Positions 9,077 through 18,228 of a stretch of DNA of 38,195 bases are shown here, piece by piece. Positions within the stretch are counted from its first letter, which is position 1. Each line of letters starts with the position of its first letter. Origin of the DNA: an uncultured Clostridia bacterium. GTDB taxonomy: Bacteria; Bacillota; Clostridia; Oscillospirales; Oscillospiraceae. Under the pieces are notes generated by a model, which was not told the origin of the DNA, did no database searches, and worked only from the letters and a program-made list of their open reading frames with translations. The translations under genes and the position numbers were made by a program. The stretch is from assembly GCA_946411835.1 (NCBI GenBank), contig CAMKFK010000012.1, positions 1 through 38,195 of the forward strand, written 5' to 3'.

Positions 9077-9280
9077 AGCCGATTGCGAAGGTCGAGAGAA
9101 CGCTTCGTCAATCGCCCCGAAGGGTTATAAAAACGTTTTTGACGCGGCTTTGCCGCAGCAAAAACTCTGCCAACGCGAGCGAAAGCGAGCCCTCGCGCCG
9201 ACCAAACGCGCCCCGTCCGTGGGGGGCGCGTGCGATTAGCGCGAGTCCTCGATTGCGAAACGCAGTTTTGCAATCGAATC
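9077..9280 (+). mobile_element. family-1 multi-hairpin intergenic repeat (MITE-like), copy A
   Basis: About 200 bp, shared with 32900-33104 and in part with 16119-16213; CGATTGCGAA...TTGCAATCG ends; flanked by ATACGATAA at 9064-9072 and 9281-9289. Confidence 0.75.
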
Positions 9281-9310
9281 ATACGATAACACGCCAAGGA
9301 GGATATGGAA

Positions 9311-9754
9311 ATGAAGGTTATTTTATTGCAGGACGTCCGGGGCAAGGGCAAGAAGGGCGAGCTGATCGAGGCGGCGGAGGGCTACGCCCGCAACTACCTG
9401 CTGCCGCGCAAGCTGGCGGCGCCCGCCACGGCGGACGCTGTCAACACCATGAACCTCAGGGAGGCGGCGCGCCGCAAGGAGGAGGCCGCCAACCGCGCCG
9501 CCGCCGTCGCCGCCGCAGAGGCGCTGCGCGGGAAGACGGTACGGGTCGCCGCCAAGGGCGGCGCGGGCGGCAAGCTCTTCGGCGCCGTCACCGGCAAGGA
9601 AATCGCCGAGGCGGTCAAGGCGCAGCTCGGCGTGGAGGTTGCGAAGCCACAGATCGTCGCCGATCCGATCAAGACCTTCGGCGTCCACGAGGTCAGGGCG
9701 AAGCTGGGCTACGAGGTCAGCGCGCCGTTCTCGGTGGAGGTTGTCGAGGCGTAG
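9311..9754 (+). CDS. rplI: 50S ribosomal protein bL9
   Basis: [40 protein letters not shown] is the L9 signature. Confidence 0.96.
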   Translation: MKVILLQDVRGKGKKGELIEAAEGYARNYLLPRKLAAPATADAVNTMNLREAARRKEEAANRAAAVAAAEALRGKTVRVAAKGGAGGKLFGAVTGKEIAEAVKAQLGVEVAKPQIVADPIKTFGVHEVRAKLGYEVSAPFSVEVVEA

Positions 9755-9790
9755 GTACATTCTTGAACCAACGGGGGGAGGCGGACGGTC

Positions 9791-11161
9791 ATGGCCATGG
9801 ACGACGAACTGTTATACCGCCAGATGCCGCACAGCCTTGAGGCGGAGCAGGCGGTGCTGGGTTCCATGCTCATCGACGCGGACTGCGTCAAGGATGTGAT
9901 GGAGAAGCTGCGCCCCGAGGACTTTTATCTGCGCACGAACCGCGAGGTGTTTGAGACCATCTACACCATGTTCCTCTACAGCCGGCCCATCGACGCGCTG
10001 ACCGTCGTGGGGGAGATGGAGAAAAACGGCACCTATGACGCCAATACCACCCGCGCCTACCTTGCCGAGTTGATGGAGGTCACGCCCACCAGCGCCAATG
10101 TGCTGGAATACGTGGACATCGTGCTGGACAAGGCGATCCTGCGCGCCGTCGCCTCAGCGGCGAGCGAAATCACCGCGCTCGTGCAGGACGGCGAGGGCGG
10201 CGCGAAGGCGGTGCTGGAATCGGCGGAGCAGAAAATCTACGCCGTGCGGCGCGGGCGCAGCGCGCAGGATATGGAGCGCATCGGGCCCGTGCTGCAAGGC
10301 GTGCTCGACCATCTGGTGGAGCTGTCGGCGTCGGGCGGGCGGATGCAGCCGGGGCTGCCCACCGGCTTCTCCGGCATCGACGAGAGGACCGCCGGCTTCG
10401 GCGACAGCGACCTTGTGCTGCTCGCCGCGCGCCCCGGCATGGGCAAGACCAGCCTCGCGCTGAACATCGCGCTCAACGTGGCAAAGTCCAGCGGGAGGAC
10501 GGTGGCGGTGTTTTCCCTGGAAATGTCGAAGGAGCAGCTCGTCACGCGCATCCTTGCCAATCAGGCGACGGTGGAGAGCGGCAAGCTGCTCACCGGCAAC
10601 CTCAGCGAGCGGGACTGGGACAGCATCGCCAACGCCACCACCATCCTCAGCCCGCTCGACATCCGCATTGACGACAACCCGCTGCTGACCGTGGCGGACA
10701 TGAACGCCAAGTGCCGCCGCATCGACAGCCTCGCGCTGGTGATTGTGGACTATCTCCAGCTGATGACCTCGGCGGGCGGCAAGGGCGGGCCGCGCGTCGA
10801 AAGCCGCCAGCAGGCGGTCAGCGATATGTCGCGTATGCTCAAGATCATGGCGAAGGAGCTGAACGTCCCGGTGCTGTGCCTCTCGCAGCTCTCCCGCGCC
10901 AACGAGAAGCGCGAGGACAAGCGCCCCATGCTCTCCGACCTCCGCGATTCCGGCGCCATCGAGCAGGACGCGGACATCGTCATGTTCATCTACCGCGACG
11001 ATTATTATAAGGACGATTCCGAGCAGCACAACCTCGCCGAGTGCATCATCGCCAAGAACCGCCACGGCTCCACCGGCAAGGTGAACCTCACGTGGTCGCC
11101 GGAGTACACCACGTTCTCGACCTATGAGGCGCGCTACGAGGAAGAGGAGGAGCCGTGGTGA
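9791..11161 (+). CDS. dnaB: replicative DNA helicase DnaB
   Basis: MPHSLEAEQAVLGSMLID...LVLLAARPGMGKTSLALNIA...VFSLEMSKEQL...VIVDYLQLM...LSQLSRANEKREDKRPMLSDLRDSGAIEQDADIV. Confidence 0.97.
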   Translation: MAMDDELLYRQMPHSLEAEQAVLGSMLIDADCVKDVMEKLRPEDFYLRTNREVFETIYTMFLYSRPIDALTVVGEMEKNGTYDANTTRAYLAELMEVTPTSANVLEYVDIVLDKAILRAVASAASEITALVQDGEGGAKAVLESAEQKIYAVRRGRSAQDMERIGPVLQGVLDHLVELSASGGRMQPGLPTGFSGIDERTAGFGDSDLVLLAARPGMGKTSLALNIALNVAKSSGRTVAVFSLEMSKEQLVTRILANQATVESGKLLTGNLSERDWDSIANATTILSPLDIRIDDNPLLTVADMNAKCRRIDSLALVIVDYLQLMTSAGGKGGPRVESRQQAVSDMSRMLKIMAKELNVPVLCLSQLSRANEKREDKRPMLSDLRDSGAIEQDADIVMFIYRDDYYKDDSEQHNLAECIIAKNRHGSTGKVNLTWSPEYTTFSTYEARYEEEEEPW

Positions 11162-12147
11162 GGCTGGACGGCGCCGAGGCGCTCGTCCGCCGCTTCGATA
11201 TGCTGCCGGAGGGGGCGCTCGTGCTCGCTGCTGTGTCCGGGGGCGTGGACTCGATCTCGCTGCTGCACTGGCTGTATGCGCGCGGCGTCCGCGTTGCGGC
11301 GGGGCACCTGCACCACGGGATGCGCGGCGGCTCTGCCGACGGCGACGAGGTGTTTGTCCGCGATTTCTGCGCGGAGCGGAGCATCCCGTTCTACGCGGAG
11401 CACGCCGACGTCGGCGCGCTCGCGGCGGCGCGGGGCATATCCACCGAGGAGGCGGGGCGCGCCGCGCGCTACGATTTTCTCGCGCGCACGGCGGCGGCGA
11501 TCGGCGCGGACCGCGTCGCCACCGCCCACCATGCCGACGATAACGCCGAGACGCTGCTGTTCCAGCTCGTGCGCGGCGCGCGCAGCGGGCTGGGCGGCAT
11601 TGCGCCGGTGCGCGGCGTCTTCATCCGGCCTTTCCTCGGCGTCACGCGCGCCGAGATCGAGGCGTACGCCGCCGAAAACGGCCTGGCGCACCGCCTCGAC
11701 GAGATGAATCTGGACGACGCCTTTTCCCGCAATTATCTGCGCCACGAGATCATGCCGCGCCTCAGGCGCGTCAACGCCGCCGCCGCGCTTCACATGGCGG
11801 AGACGGCGCAGACCCTCCGCGTCGAGAGCGCGTTTCTGGACGCGCTCGCGCGGGAGCGGCTGACCTCGGGCGGGGCGACGTTTTCGCCCGCGCGCGTCAC
11901 CGTGCCGGACCGGGTGGTCGCCGCCGCGCCGGAGGCGCTGCGCCCCCGCATGGTGCGGCTGCTGCTCGACGCGCTGGACGCGGGCAAGCGGGATTTTTCC
12001 GCGCGGCACATCGAGGCCATCGAAAAGCTGTGCGTCAGCCCGTACGGGACACACCTCGACCTGCCCCGCCGCGTCACGGCGGAGCGCCGGGGCGGGGTGC
12101 TGACGCTGTGCGTCGGTGAGAAACCGGCAAATAAAATGAAAGGCTGA
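11155..12147 (+). CDS. tilS: tRNA(Ile)-lysidine synthase
   Basis: AVSGGVDSISLLHWL (SGGxDS), HLHHGMRG, TAHHADDNAETLLFQLVRGARSGLGGI; start overlaps the dnaB stop. Confidence 0.93.
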   Translation: MVRLDGAEALVRRFDMLPEGALVLAAVSGGVDSISLLHWLYARGVRVAAGHLHHGMRGGSADGDEVFVRDFCAERSIPFYAEHADVGALAAARGISTEEAGRAARYDFLARTAAAIGADRVATAHHADDNAETLLFQLVRGARSGLGGIAPVRGVFIRPFLGVTRAEIEAYAAENGLAHRLDEMNLDDAFSRNYLRHEIMPRLRRVNAAAALHMAETAQTLRVESAFLDALARERLTSGGATFSPARVTVPDRVVAAAPEALRPRMVRLLLDALDAGKRDFSARHIEAIEKLCVSPYGTHLDLPRRVTAERRGGVLTLCVGEKPANKMKG

Positions 12148-12157
12148 GGGAGAAACT

Positions 12158-12715
12158 ATGGCGAAGAGCAACATGGACCGGGATATCCTGAGCGTTTTCT
12201 ACAGCGAGGAGCAGATCCATGCCCGCATACAGGAGCTGGGCGACCAAATCTACGACAAGTTTCACGACAAAAACCCGCTGTTTGTCGGCGTGCTCAAGGG
12301 CTGCTTTCTGTTTATGGCGGATATCATCCGCGCCTGCCAGATCAAGTGCGAGATCGAGTTCATCGCCGTTTCGTCCTACGGCAGCGCGTTCCAGAGCAGC
12401 GGCAACGTCCAGATCACCCGCGACCTGGGGCAGGACATCACCGGACGCGACCTGATCGTGGTGGAGGATATTCTGGATTCCGGCAACACGCTGTACTTCC
12501 TGCGCGGGTATTTCCTGGCAAAGGGCGCGAAGAGCGTGACCATTGTGACGCTTTTCGACAAGCCGGAGCGCCGCGAGAAGCCGATTAAGGCGGACTATAT
12601 CGGCTTTGACGTGCCCAACGAGTTCATCGTCGGCTACGGGCTGGACTATCGGCAGCAGTATCGCAACCTGCCCTATGTGGGCGTGCTGAAGCCGGAAATC
12701 TACACGGAGGAGTAA
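12158..12715 (+). CDS. hpt: hypoxanthine phosphoribosyltransferase
   Basis: [16 protein letters not shown]...[12 protein letters not shown]...[32 protein letters not shown]. Confidence 0.95.
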   Translation: MAKSNMDRDILSVFYSEEQIHARIQELGDQIYDKFHDKNPLFVGVLKGCFLFMADIIRACQIKCEIEFIAVSSYGSAFQSSGNVQITRDLGQDITGRDLIVVEDILDSGNTLYFLRGYFLAKGAKSVTIVTLFDKPERREKPIKADYIGFDVPNEFIVGYGLDYRQQYRNLPYVGVLKPEIYTEE

Positions 12716-12729
12716 AGGAGGCGCGGCGT

Positions 12730-14301
12730 TTGAAACAGGAGGGAAGACGTCCGAACCCCATACCCGCCCTGGCGCTCGCGCTGCTGGTTTTCGCGCTCGT
12801 CGGCTCGCTGATGCAGAGGCGCCCCGCGCAGCCGTCCTATGCGGAGGTCAGGGCGCTGTTCGAGCAGGAGGGGGTCGAGTCCTTCACCCTCGTCGACACC
12901 ACGCTGACGCTCCGCCTGCGCGGCGAGGGCGACGAGAAGAAGACGGTGACGAAGGATATCCACGACTTTGCGAGCTTCTACGCGGATATGAACGAGCTGA
13001 TCGAGGCGCAGTACAAGGCGGGCGTCATCAAAGACTACGATTACCACGCCGGCCGCGCGCAGGGCTATCTGACGCTGATCCTGCCCTACGCGGTGGCGAT
13101 CCTCGGCATCTTTGTCATCTGGCGCATTTTTTCACACCGGAACGCCGACGGCGGCGGGAACGAGCCCTCGCACTTCGGCGGCGCGGCGGTGCGGCGCGGG
13201 CGCGACGCCAGACGCAAGGCGACCTTTGCCGACGTGGCGGGCGCGGATGAGGAAAAGGAGGAGCTGCGCGAGATCGTGGATTTCCTGCGCGACCCGGAGA
13301 AGTTCACCGCGCTCGGCGCGCGCATTCCAAAGGGCGTGCTGCTCGTCGGCCCGCCGGGTACGGGCAAGACCCTGCTCGCGCGCGCCGTCGCCGGGGAGGC
13401 GGATGTGGAGTTCCTGTCGATTTCGGGATCAGATTTTGTGGAGATGTACGTCGGCGTGGGCGCGAAGCGCGTGCGCGACCTGTTCGAGCAGGCGAAGAAG
13501 CTCGCCCCCGCCATCGTCTTCATCGACGAGATCGACGCTGTGGGACGTCAGCGCGGCACGGGCCTCGGCGGCGGGCACGACGAGCGCGAGCAGACGCTCA
13601 ACCAGCTCCTGGTGGAGATGGACGGCTTCGGCACGAACGAGGGGGTCGTCGTCATGGCGGCGACCAACCGCGCCGACATCCTCGACCCCGCGCTCCTGCG
13701 CCCCGGCCGCTTTGACCGCCAGGTCTACGTTGGCCTGCCCGACGTCCGGGGACGCGAGGAGATTTTGCGCATACACACCAGAAACAAGCCGCTGGCCGAG
13801 GACGTCGATCTCGCGCAGCTCGCGCGGGGCACCTCCGGCTTCTCGGGCGCCGATCTCGAAAACCTTGCCAACGAGGCGGCGCTGCTGTCGGCGCGGCGGG
13901 ACAAGAGGCTCATCGGCAGGGAGGAGTTCAACGAGGCGGAGCTCAAGGTCATCGCCGGACCCGAGAAGCGCAGCCGCGTCGTCACGCCGCAGGAGCGGAG
14001 GCTGACCGCCTATCACGAGGCGGGACACGCCGTCGTCATGCGCGCCCTGCCGACGCGCGACCCCGTCCACCGGATCACGATCATCCCGCGCGGGCAGGCC
14101 GGCGGCATGACCATCGCGCTGCCGGAGGAGGACCGCTCCTACCGCTCCAAGCGTGAGATGGAGGAGGAGATCGTGTCGCTTCTGGGCGGGCGCGTGGCGG
14201 AGGCGCTGATGCTCGGCGACGTCTCCACCGGCGCGTCCAACGACATCCAGCGCGCCAGCCGCATCGCGCGGAAAATGGTCACGGTCTACGGTATGAGCTA
14301 G
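12730..14301 (+). CDS. ftsH: ATP-dependent zinc metalloprotease FtsH, ending early at an in-frame TAG
   Basis: TM segments, [39 protein letters not shown]; ends ...[12 protein letters not shown]. Homologous sequence continues in the same frame to 14562. Confidence 0.9.
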   Translation: MKQEGRRPNPIPALALALLVFALVGSLMQRRPAQPSYAEVRALFEQEGVESFTLVDTTLTLRLRGEGDEKKTVTKDIHDFASFYADMNELIEAQYKAGVIKDYDYHAGRAQGYLTLILPYAVAILGIFVIWRIFSHRNADGGGNEPSHFGGAAVRRGRDARRKATFADVAGADEEKEELREIVDFLRDPEKFTALGARIPKGVLLVGPPGTGKTLLARAVAGEADVEFLSISGSDFVEMYVGVGAKRVRDLFEQAKKLAPAIVFIDEIDAVGRQRGTGLGGGHDEREQTLNQLLVEMDGFGTNEGVVVMAATNRADILDPALLRPGRFDRQVYVGLPDVRGREEILRIHTRNKPLAEDVDLAQLARGTSGFSGADLENLANEAALLSARRDKRLIGREEFNEAELKVIAGPEKRSRVVTPQERRLTAYHEAGHAVVMRALPTRDPVHRITIIPRGQAGGMTIALPEEDRSYRSKREMEEEIVSLLGGRVAEALMLGDVSTGASNDIQRASRIARKMVTVYGMS

Positions 14302-14562
14302 GCGCTGGGCGCGGTGTCCTTTGAGACCGGACACGACGAAATCTTCATCGGGCGCGAAATGGCGCGCTCCAAAAGCTATTCCGAGGCGGTCGCCGCCCAG
14401 ATCGACGCCGAGGTCAAGCGCGTCATCGACGCCGCGTACCGCCGCTGCGAGAACATCCTCACGCGCGACCGGGACAAGCTGGTCGAGGTGGCGGAGTTCC
14501 TGCTGCGAAACGAAACGATGAGCGGCGAGGAGTTCGAGGCGGTTTTTGTGCAAAGCGACTAA
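14302..14562 (+). pseudogene. ftsH: in-frame C-terminal remainder of FtsH after the amber codon
   Basis: ALGAVSFETGHDEIFIGREMARSKSYSEAVAAQIDAEVKRVIDAAYRRCENILTRDRDKLVEVAEFLLRNETMSGEEFEAVF matches the usual FtsH C-terminus and is in frame with the upstream ORF. Confidence 0.85.
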
Positions 14563-14568
14563 TCCGCC

Positions 14569-14639
14569 TGTCCGCAAAGGAAGGACAATATTCCGCCCGG
14601 GAAGCGCATATACGGTCATTTGTCCGCACAAGGAGGACA
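14569..14639 (+). repeat. two 19-bp near-identical motifs 52 bp apart, each with TGTCC/GGACA arms
   Basis: TGTCCGCAAAGGAAGGACA (14569-14587) and TGTCCGCACAAGGAGGACA (14621-14639), 16/19 identical. Confidence 0.7.
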
Positions 14640-14702
14640 TTTCCAATCAAATCCTGCCGCAAAAGGACGCTGACGAGGGGAAAAATCCGTTGTTTTGCCC
14701 CC

Positions 14703-14731
14703 TTGCCAGCGCTTTTTGTTTGGTCTATAGT
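14703..14731 (+). promoter_or_regulatory. putative sigma-70-type promoter for livJ
   Basis: TTGCCA-17 nt-TATAGT upstream of livJ. Confidence 0.55.
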
Positions 14732-14795
14732 ATGTATCATCGTGCACTGTTGTCATTTGCATGATGTGCGCGAATGAGAAAAGGAGGATCACAAT

Positions 14796-16016
14796 ATGAA
14801 AAAGGTATTGGCATTGGTGCTTGCGCTTGCCATGGTCTTTGCGTTGGCCGCCTGCGGCGGCGGAGACAAGAGCGGCGGCGCGTCCGCCCCGGCGAGTGAG
14901 AACGGCGGTGAAGGCGCGGCAGCGTCGGGCGGCGTTGTGAAGATCGGCGTGTTCGAGCCGCAGACCGGCGACAACGGCGCCGGCGGCAAGCAGGAGATTC
15001 TCGGCATGCAGTACGCCAACTACGTCCAGCCCACCGTGGAGATCGGCGGCGCGACCTACGACGTGCAGCTCGAAATCGTGGACAACCGCACCACGGCGGA
15101 GAACGGGCCCTCCGCTGCGGCGGAGCTGATGAATCGCGGCGTATCCGTCGTCCTCGGGTCCTACGGCTCCGGCGTGTCCATGGCGGGCGGCGCGGTGTTT
15201 GCCGAGGCGGGCGTCCCGGCGATCGGTGTCACCTGCACGAACCCGCAGGTCACGTCCGACTGCGACGTGTATTTCCGCATCTGCTTTCTTGACCCGTTCC
15301 AGGGCACCGTCCTCGCGAACTACGCCTACAACACCCTCGGCGTGAAGAACGCCTATACGCTGGCGATGCTGGGCAGCGACTACGATCAGGGCCTGGTCTA
15401 CTACTTCACCGAGGCGTTCCGCGCGCTGGGCGGCACCGTCATCAACGAGGATTTCCCCGAGGGCAGCGCCAACTTCGTCTCTTACATCAACAACGCCAAG
15501 AGCGCGGGCGCGGGCGTCATCTTCGCCCCCGTGTCCACCAACTACGCCCAGCTCATCATCGAGGCCGCCTCCGCGCAGAGCTTTGAGGGCGAGCTGCTCG
15601 GCTCCGACACCTGGGACAACAACATGGTCGTGGAGAGCGCGCAGGGCAAGAACGTCACCGTTGACATCACCACCTTCTATCAGGAGGGCGGCAACGCCGC
15701 GTTCGACAGCGGCATCAAGGAGTGGCTCAACGCCAACGCCGACGCCAAAACCAACAACGGCGGCAACGACATGATCTCCGCCGTCACCGCCATGGGCTAC
15801 GACGCTTACTTCACCGCGCTGGAGGCGCTGAAGGCCGCCGGCTCCACCGAGCCGTCCGCCGTCCTCTCCGCGCTGCCCGGCGTGAAGTACGAGGGCGTGT
15901 CCGGCGCCATCGAGTTTGACGCCATCGGCGACGCCAAGCGCGACGCCGCCTACATCAAGACCGCGAACACCGAGACCGGCGAGTGGGACTTCGTCACCAT
16001 TCAGGGCGTCAACTGA
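14796..16016 (+). CDS. livJ: branched-chain amino acid ABC transporter substrate-binding lipoprotein
   Basis: Lipoprotein signal MKKVLALVLALAMVFALAACGGG; VKIGVFEPQTGDNGAGGKQEILGMQYAN periplasmic-binding fold; followed by livHMGF. Confidence 0.92.
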   Translation: MKKVLALVLALAMVFALAACGGGDKSGGASAPASENGGEGAAASGGVVKIGVFEPQTGDNGAGGKQEILGMQYANYVQPTVEIGGATYDVQLEIVDNRTTAENGPSAAAELMNRGVSVVLGSYGSGVSMAGGAVFAEAGVPAIGVTCTNPQVTSDCDVYFRICFLDPFQGTVLANYAYNTLGVKNAYTLAMLGSDYDQGLVYYFTEAFRALGGTVINEDFPEGSANFVSYINNAKSAGAGVIFAPVSTNYAQLIIEAASAQSFEGELLGSDTWDNNMVVESAQGKNVTVDITTFYQEGGNAAFDSGIKEWLNANADAKTNNGGNDMISAVTAMGYDAYFTALEALKAAGSTEPSAVLSALPGVKYEGVSGAIEFDAIGDAKRDAAYIKTANTETGEWDFVTIQGVN

Positions 16017-16050
16017 GCGGCGTCCGACAATCGCATCAAACAGAAAACAG

Positions 16051-16080
16051 GGCACGGCGAGGCGGTCGCCTCGCCGTGCC
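16051..16080 (+). terminator. strong 13-bp stem-loop between livJ and livH
   Basis: GGCACGGCGAGGC-GGTC-GCCTCGCCGTGCC; only a weak T-tract, so terminator, attenuator or processing element. Confidence 0.6.
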
Positions 16081-16118
16081 TATGTTTATAATCGGCGTTT
16101 TTCTTACAAAACCCTAAA

Positions 16119-16213
16119 GCCGATTGCGAAAGTCGAGAGAATGCTTCGTCAATCGCCGCGAAGGGTTGCAAAATCGTTTTTGACGCGGCTTTGCTGCGGC
16201 AAAAACTCCCTGA
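16119..16213 (+). mobile_element. family-1 multi-hairpin repeat, copy B (truncated at 3' end)
   Basis: GCCGATTGCGAAAGTCGAGAGAATGCTTCGTCAATCGCCGCGAAGGGTTGCAAAATCGTTTTTGACGCGGCTTTGCTGCGGCAAAAACTCCCTGA aligns with copies A and C; the second half is absent. Confidence 0.75.
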
Positions 16214-16230
16214 AAGGAGGAAAGGATCCC

Positions 16231-17109
16231 ATGCAAGGATTGCTTCCCTACTTTATCAACGGCATTTCCGTGGGCGGACAGTACGCGCTGATCGCCATCG
16301 GCTACACCCTGGTGTACGGCATTCTGCGCCTCATCAACTTCGCCCACGGCGACGTGTTCATGGTCGCGGGACTCATCATGGTCTATTCCTCGGCGACCCT
16401 GCCGATGTACCTCTCCGTCCCGCTGGTGCTGATCCTGACGGTGGCGTTGGGCTTCGTCATCGAGCGCGTGGCGTACAAGCCGCTGCGCACCGCGCCGCGT
16501 ATGTCGCTGATGATCTCCGCCATCGGCGTGAGCTACCTGATCCAGAATCTCGCGTTTTACTTCACCGGCGGCCTGCCCCAGCCCGTCACGAACCCGATCC
16601 CGTGGATTTCCGAGAACGTGACGCTTCTCGGCGAATCCACCAAGCGCGTCACGCTGGTGACGCCGGTGCTGACCGCCGTGCTGGTAGCGGCGCTGGTGTA
16701 CTTCATCAACCACACGAAGATCGGCATGGGTATGCGCGCCGTGTCCAAGGACTTTGAGACGGCGCTGCTCATGGGCATCCGGATCAACGGCGTCATCTCC
16801 ATGACCTTCGTGGTCGGCTCCTTCCTCGCCGCCGTCGGCGCGATGCTTTACTTCACGAATTATCCCTCCGTCGCCATCACCTCCGGCGGTATGCCGGGGC
16901 TGAAGGCATTCGTCGCGGCGGTGTTCGGCGGCATCGGGTCGATCCCTGGCGCGGTGGTGGGCGCGTTTCTGATCGGCATTTCCGAGGAGCTTATCAAGGG
17001 CGTCGGCTACTCCACGTTTTCGGACGCGTTCACCTTCGCGCTGCTGATCGTTGTGCTCTGCGTCCGCCCGACGGGTCTGTTCGGCGAGAAGGTCACCGAC
17101 AAGGTGTAA
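16231..17109 (+). CDS. livH: branched-chain amino acid ABC transporter permease LivH
   Basis: MQGLLPYFINGISVGGQYALIAIGYTLVYGILRLINFAHGDVFMVAG; RBS ggagg. Confidence 0.94.
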   Translation: MQGLLPYFINGISVGGQYALIAIGYTLVYGILRLINFAHGDVFMVAGLIMVYSSATLPMYLSVPLVLILTVALGFVIERVAYKPLRTAPRMSLMISAIGVSYLIQNLAFYFTGGLPQPVTNPIPWISENVTLLGESTKRVTLVTPVLTAVLVAALVYFINHTKIGMGMRAVSKDFETALLMGIRINGVISMTFVVGSFLAAVGAMLYFTNYPSVAITSGGMPGLKAFVAAVFGGIGSIPGAVVGAFLIGISEELIKGVGYSTFSDAFTFALLIVVLCVRPTGLFGEKVTDKV

Positions 17110-17121
17110 GGGGGTGCGACG

Positions 17122-18228
17122 ATGAAACACATGAAACGCGAGCATCTGATTACGGCGGTTATCCTGCTCGCCGTGCTCATCGGCGCGTTCGCGCTGGACG
17201 CGGCGCTGCCGAGCTATCATATTGCCATCAAGGTCGTGAAGAAGGCGTGCGTCTACTCGCTCGTGGCGGTGAGCATGAACCTGCTGAACGGCTTCACGGG
17301 GCTGTTCTCGCTGGGGCAGGCGGGCTTCATGCTCCTCGGCGCGTACTCCTACGCGGTTTTGTGCATCCCCGTCGCCAAGCGCGCGGGTGTGTACCAGTAT
17401 TTTAACGGCGGCGTCGTGCAGTTCTCCCTGCCGGAGGTTTTCGCGGGCATTCTGGGCGGCACGGTGGGGCCCGTGGTCGGGATGCTCTGCGCGCTGCTCT
17501 TCGGCGGGCTGCTGACGGCGCTGTGCGCCTACCTGATCGGCTTGCCTGTGCTGCGCCTCAAAAGCGACTATCTCGCCATCGCCACGCTGGGCTTCGCGGA
17601 GATTCTGCGCGCGTTCTTCCAGTGGAACGCGCTGGGACCGCTGACCAACGGCTCCAACCTGCTGAAGAACTATCCCGACATCGGCGGCGCGGCGGCGTAC
17701 ATCCTCCTCGCCGGCGTGTTCATCGCCGTGATCCTGCTGCTGGTGAACTCAACCTACGGGCGCGCCTTTATGGCGATCCGCGACGATGAGGTGGCGGCGG
17801 AGGCGATGGGCGTCAACCTAGCCCACCACAAGCGCATGGCGTTCATCATCAGCTCGTTTTTCGCCGGCGTCGGCGGCGGGATGCTGGCGATGTACATGGG
17901 CACGGTGCAGGCGCTGAGCTTCAAGAGCGCCATGACCTATGAGATTCTGCTGGTCGTCGTCATGGGCGGCATCGGCTCCGTCACCGGCTCCGTCATCACC
18001 AGCTTCCTCTACATCGCGGGGCTGGAATGGCTGCTGCGCGGGCTGGACTCCGGCACCTTCCTCGGCGTCAGCTCGCCGATCTTCAAAAACGGCTTCCGCA
18101 TGGCGATCGTCTCGGTCATCATCATGATCGTCGTGCTGTTCTTCCGCAAGGGCATCATGGGCGACCGTGAGCTGCCCGACCTGTTCCGCCGGAGGACCCG
18201 CGTGAAGAAGGGAGGCGGCGCGAAATGA
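17122..18228 (+). CDS. livM: branched-chain amino acid ABC transporter permease LivM
   Basis: NLLNGFTGLFSLGQAGFMLLGAYSYA...SDYLAIATLGFAEILR...RDDEVAAEAMGVN. Confidence 0.94.
   Translation: MKHMKREHLITAVILLAVLIGAFALDAALPSYHIAIKVVKKACVYSLVAVSMNLLNGFTGLFSLGQAGFMLLGAYSYAVLCIPVAKRAGVYQYFNGGVVQFSLPEVFAGILGGTVGPVVGMLCALLFGGLLTALCAYLIGLPVLRLKSDYLAIATLGFAEILRAFFQWNALGPLTNGSNLLKNYPDIGGAAAYILLAGVFIAVILLLVNSTYGRAFMAIRDDEVAAEAMGVNLAHHKRMAFIISSFFAGVGGGMLAMYMGTVQALSFKSAMTYEILLVVVMGGIGSVTGSVITSFLYIAGLEWLLRGLDSGTFLGVSSPIFKNGFRMAIVSVIIMIVVLFFRKGIMGDRELPDLFRRRTRVKKGGGAK

Noticed and set aside
9077-9280. Family-1 repeats as an ordinary riboswitch class
   Set aside because: The genes downstream (rplI, livH, S41 protease) are unrelated and the full copies have direct-repeat flanks, so a mobile element explains them better; a secondary regulatory role is still possible.
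14299-14301. TAG in ftsH as a pyrrolysine or reassigned codon
   Set aside because: rplI in this window uses TAG as its stop, and FtsH has no known Pyl site; a point mutation or sequencing error is simpler.
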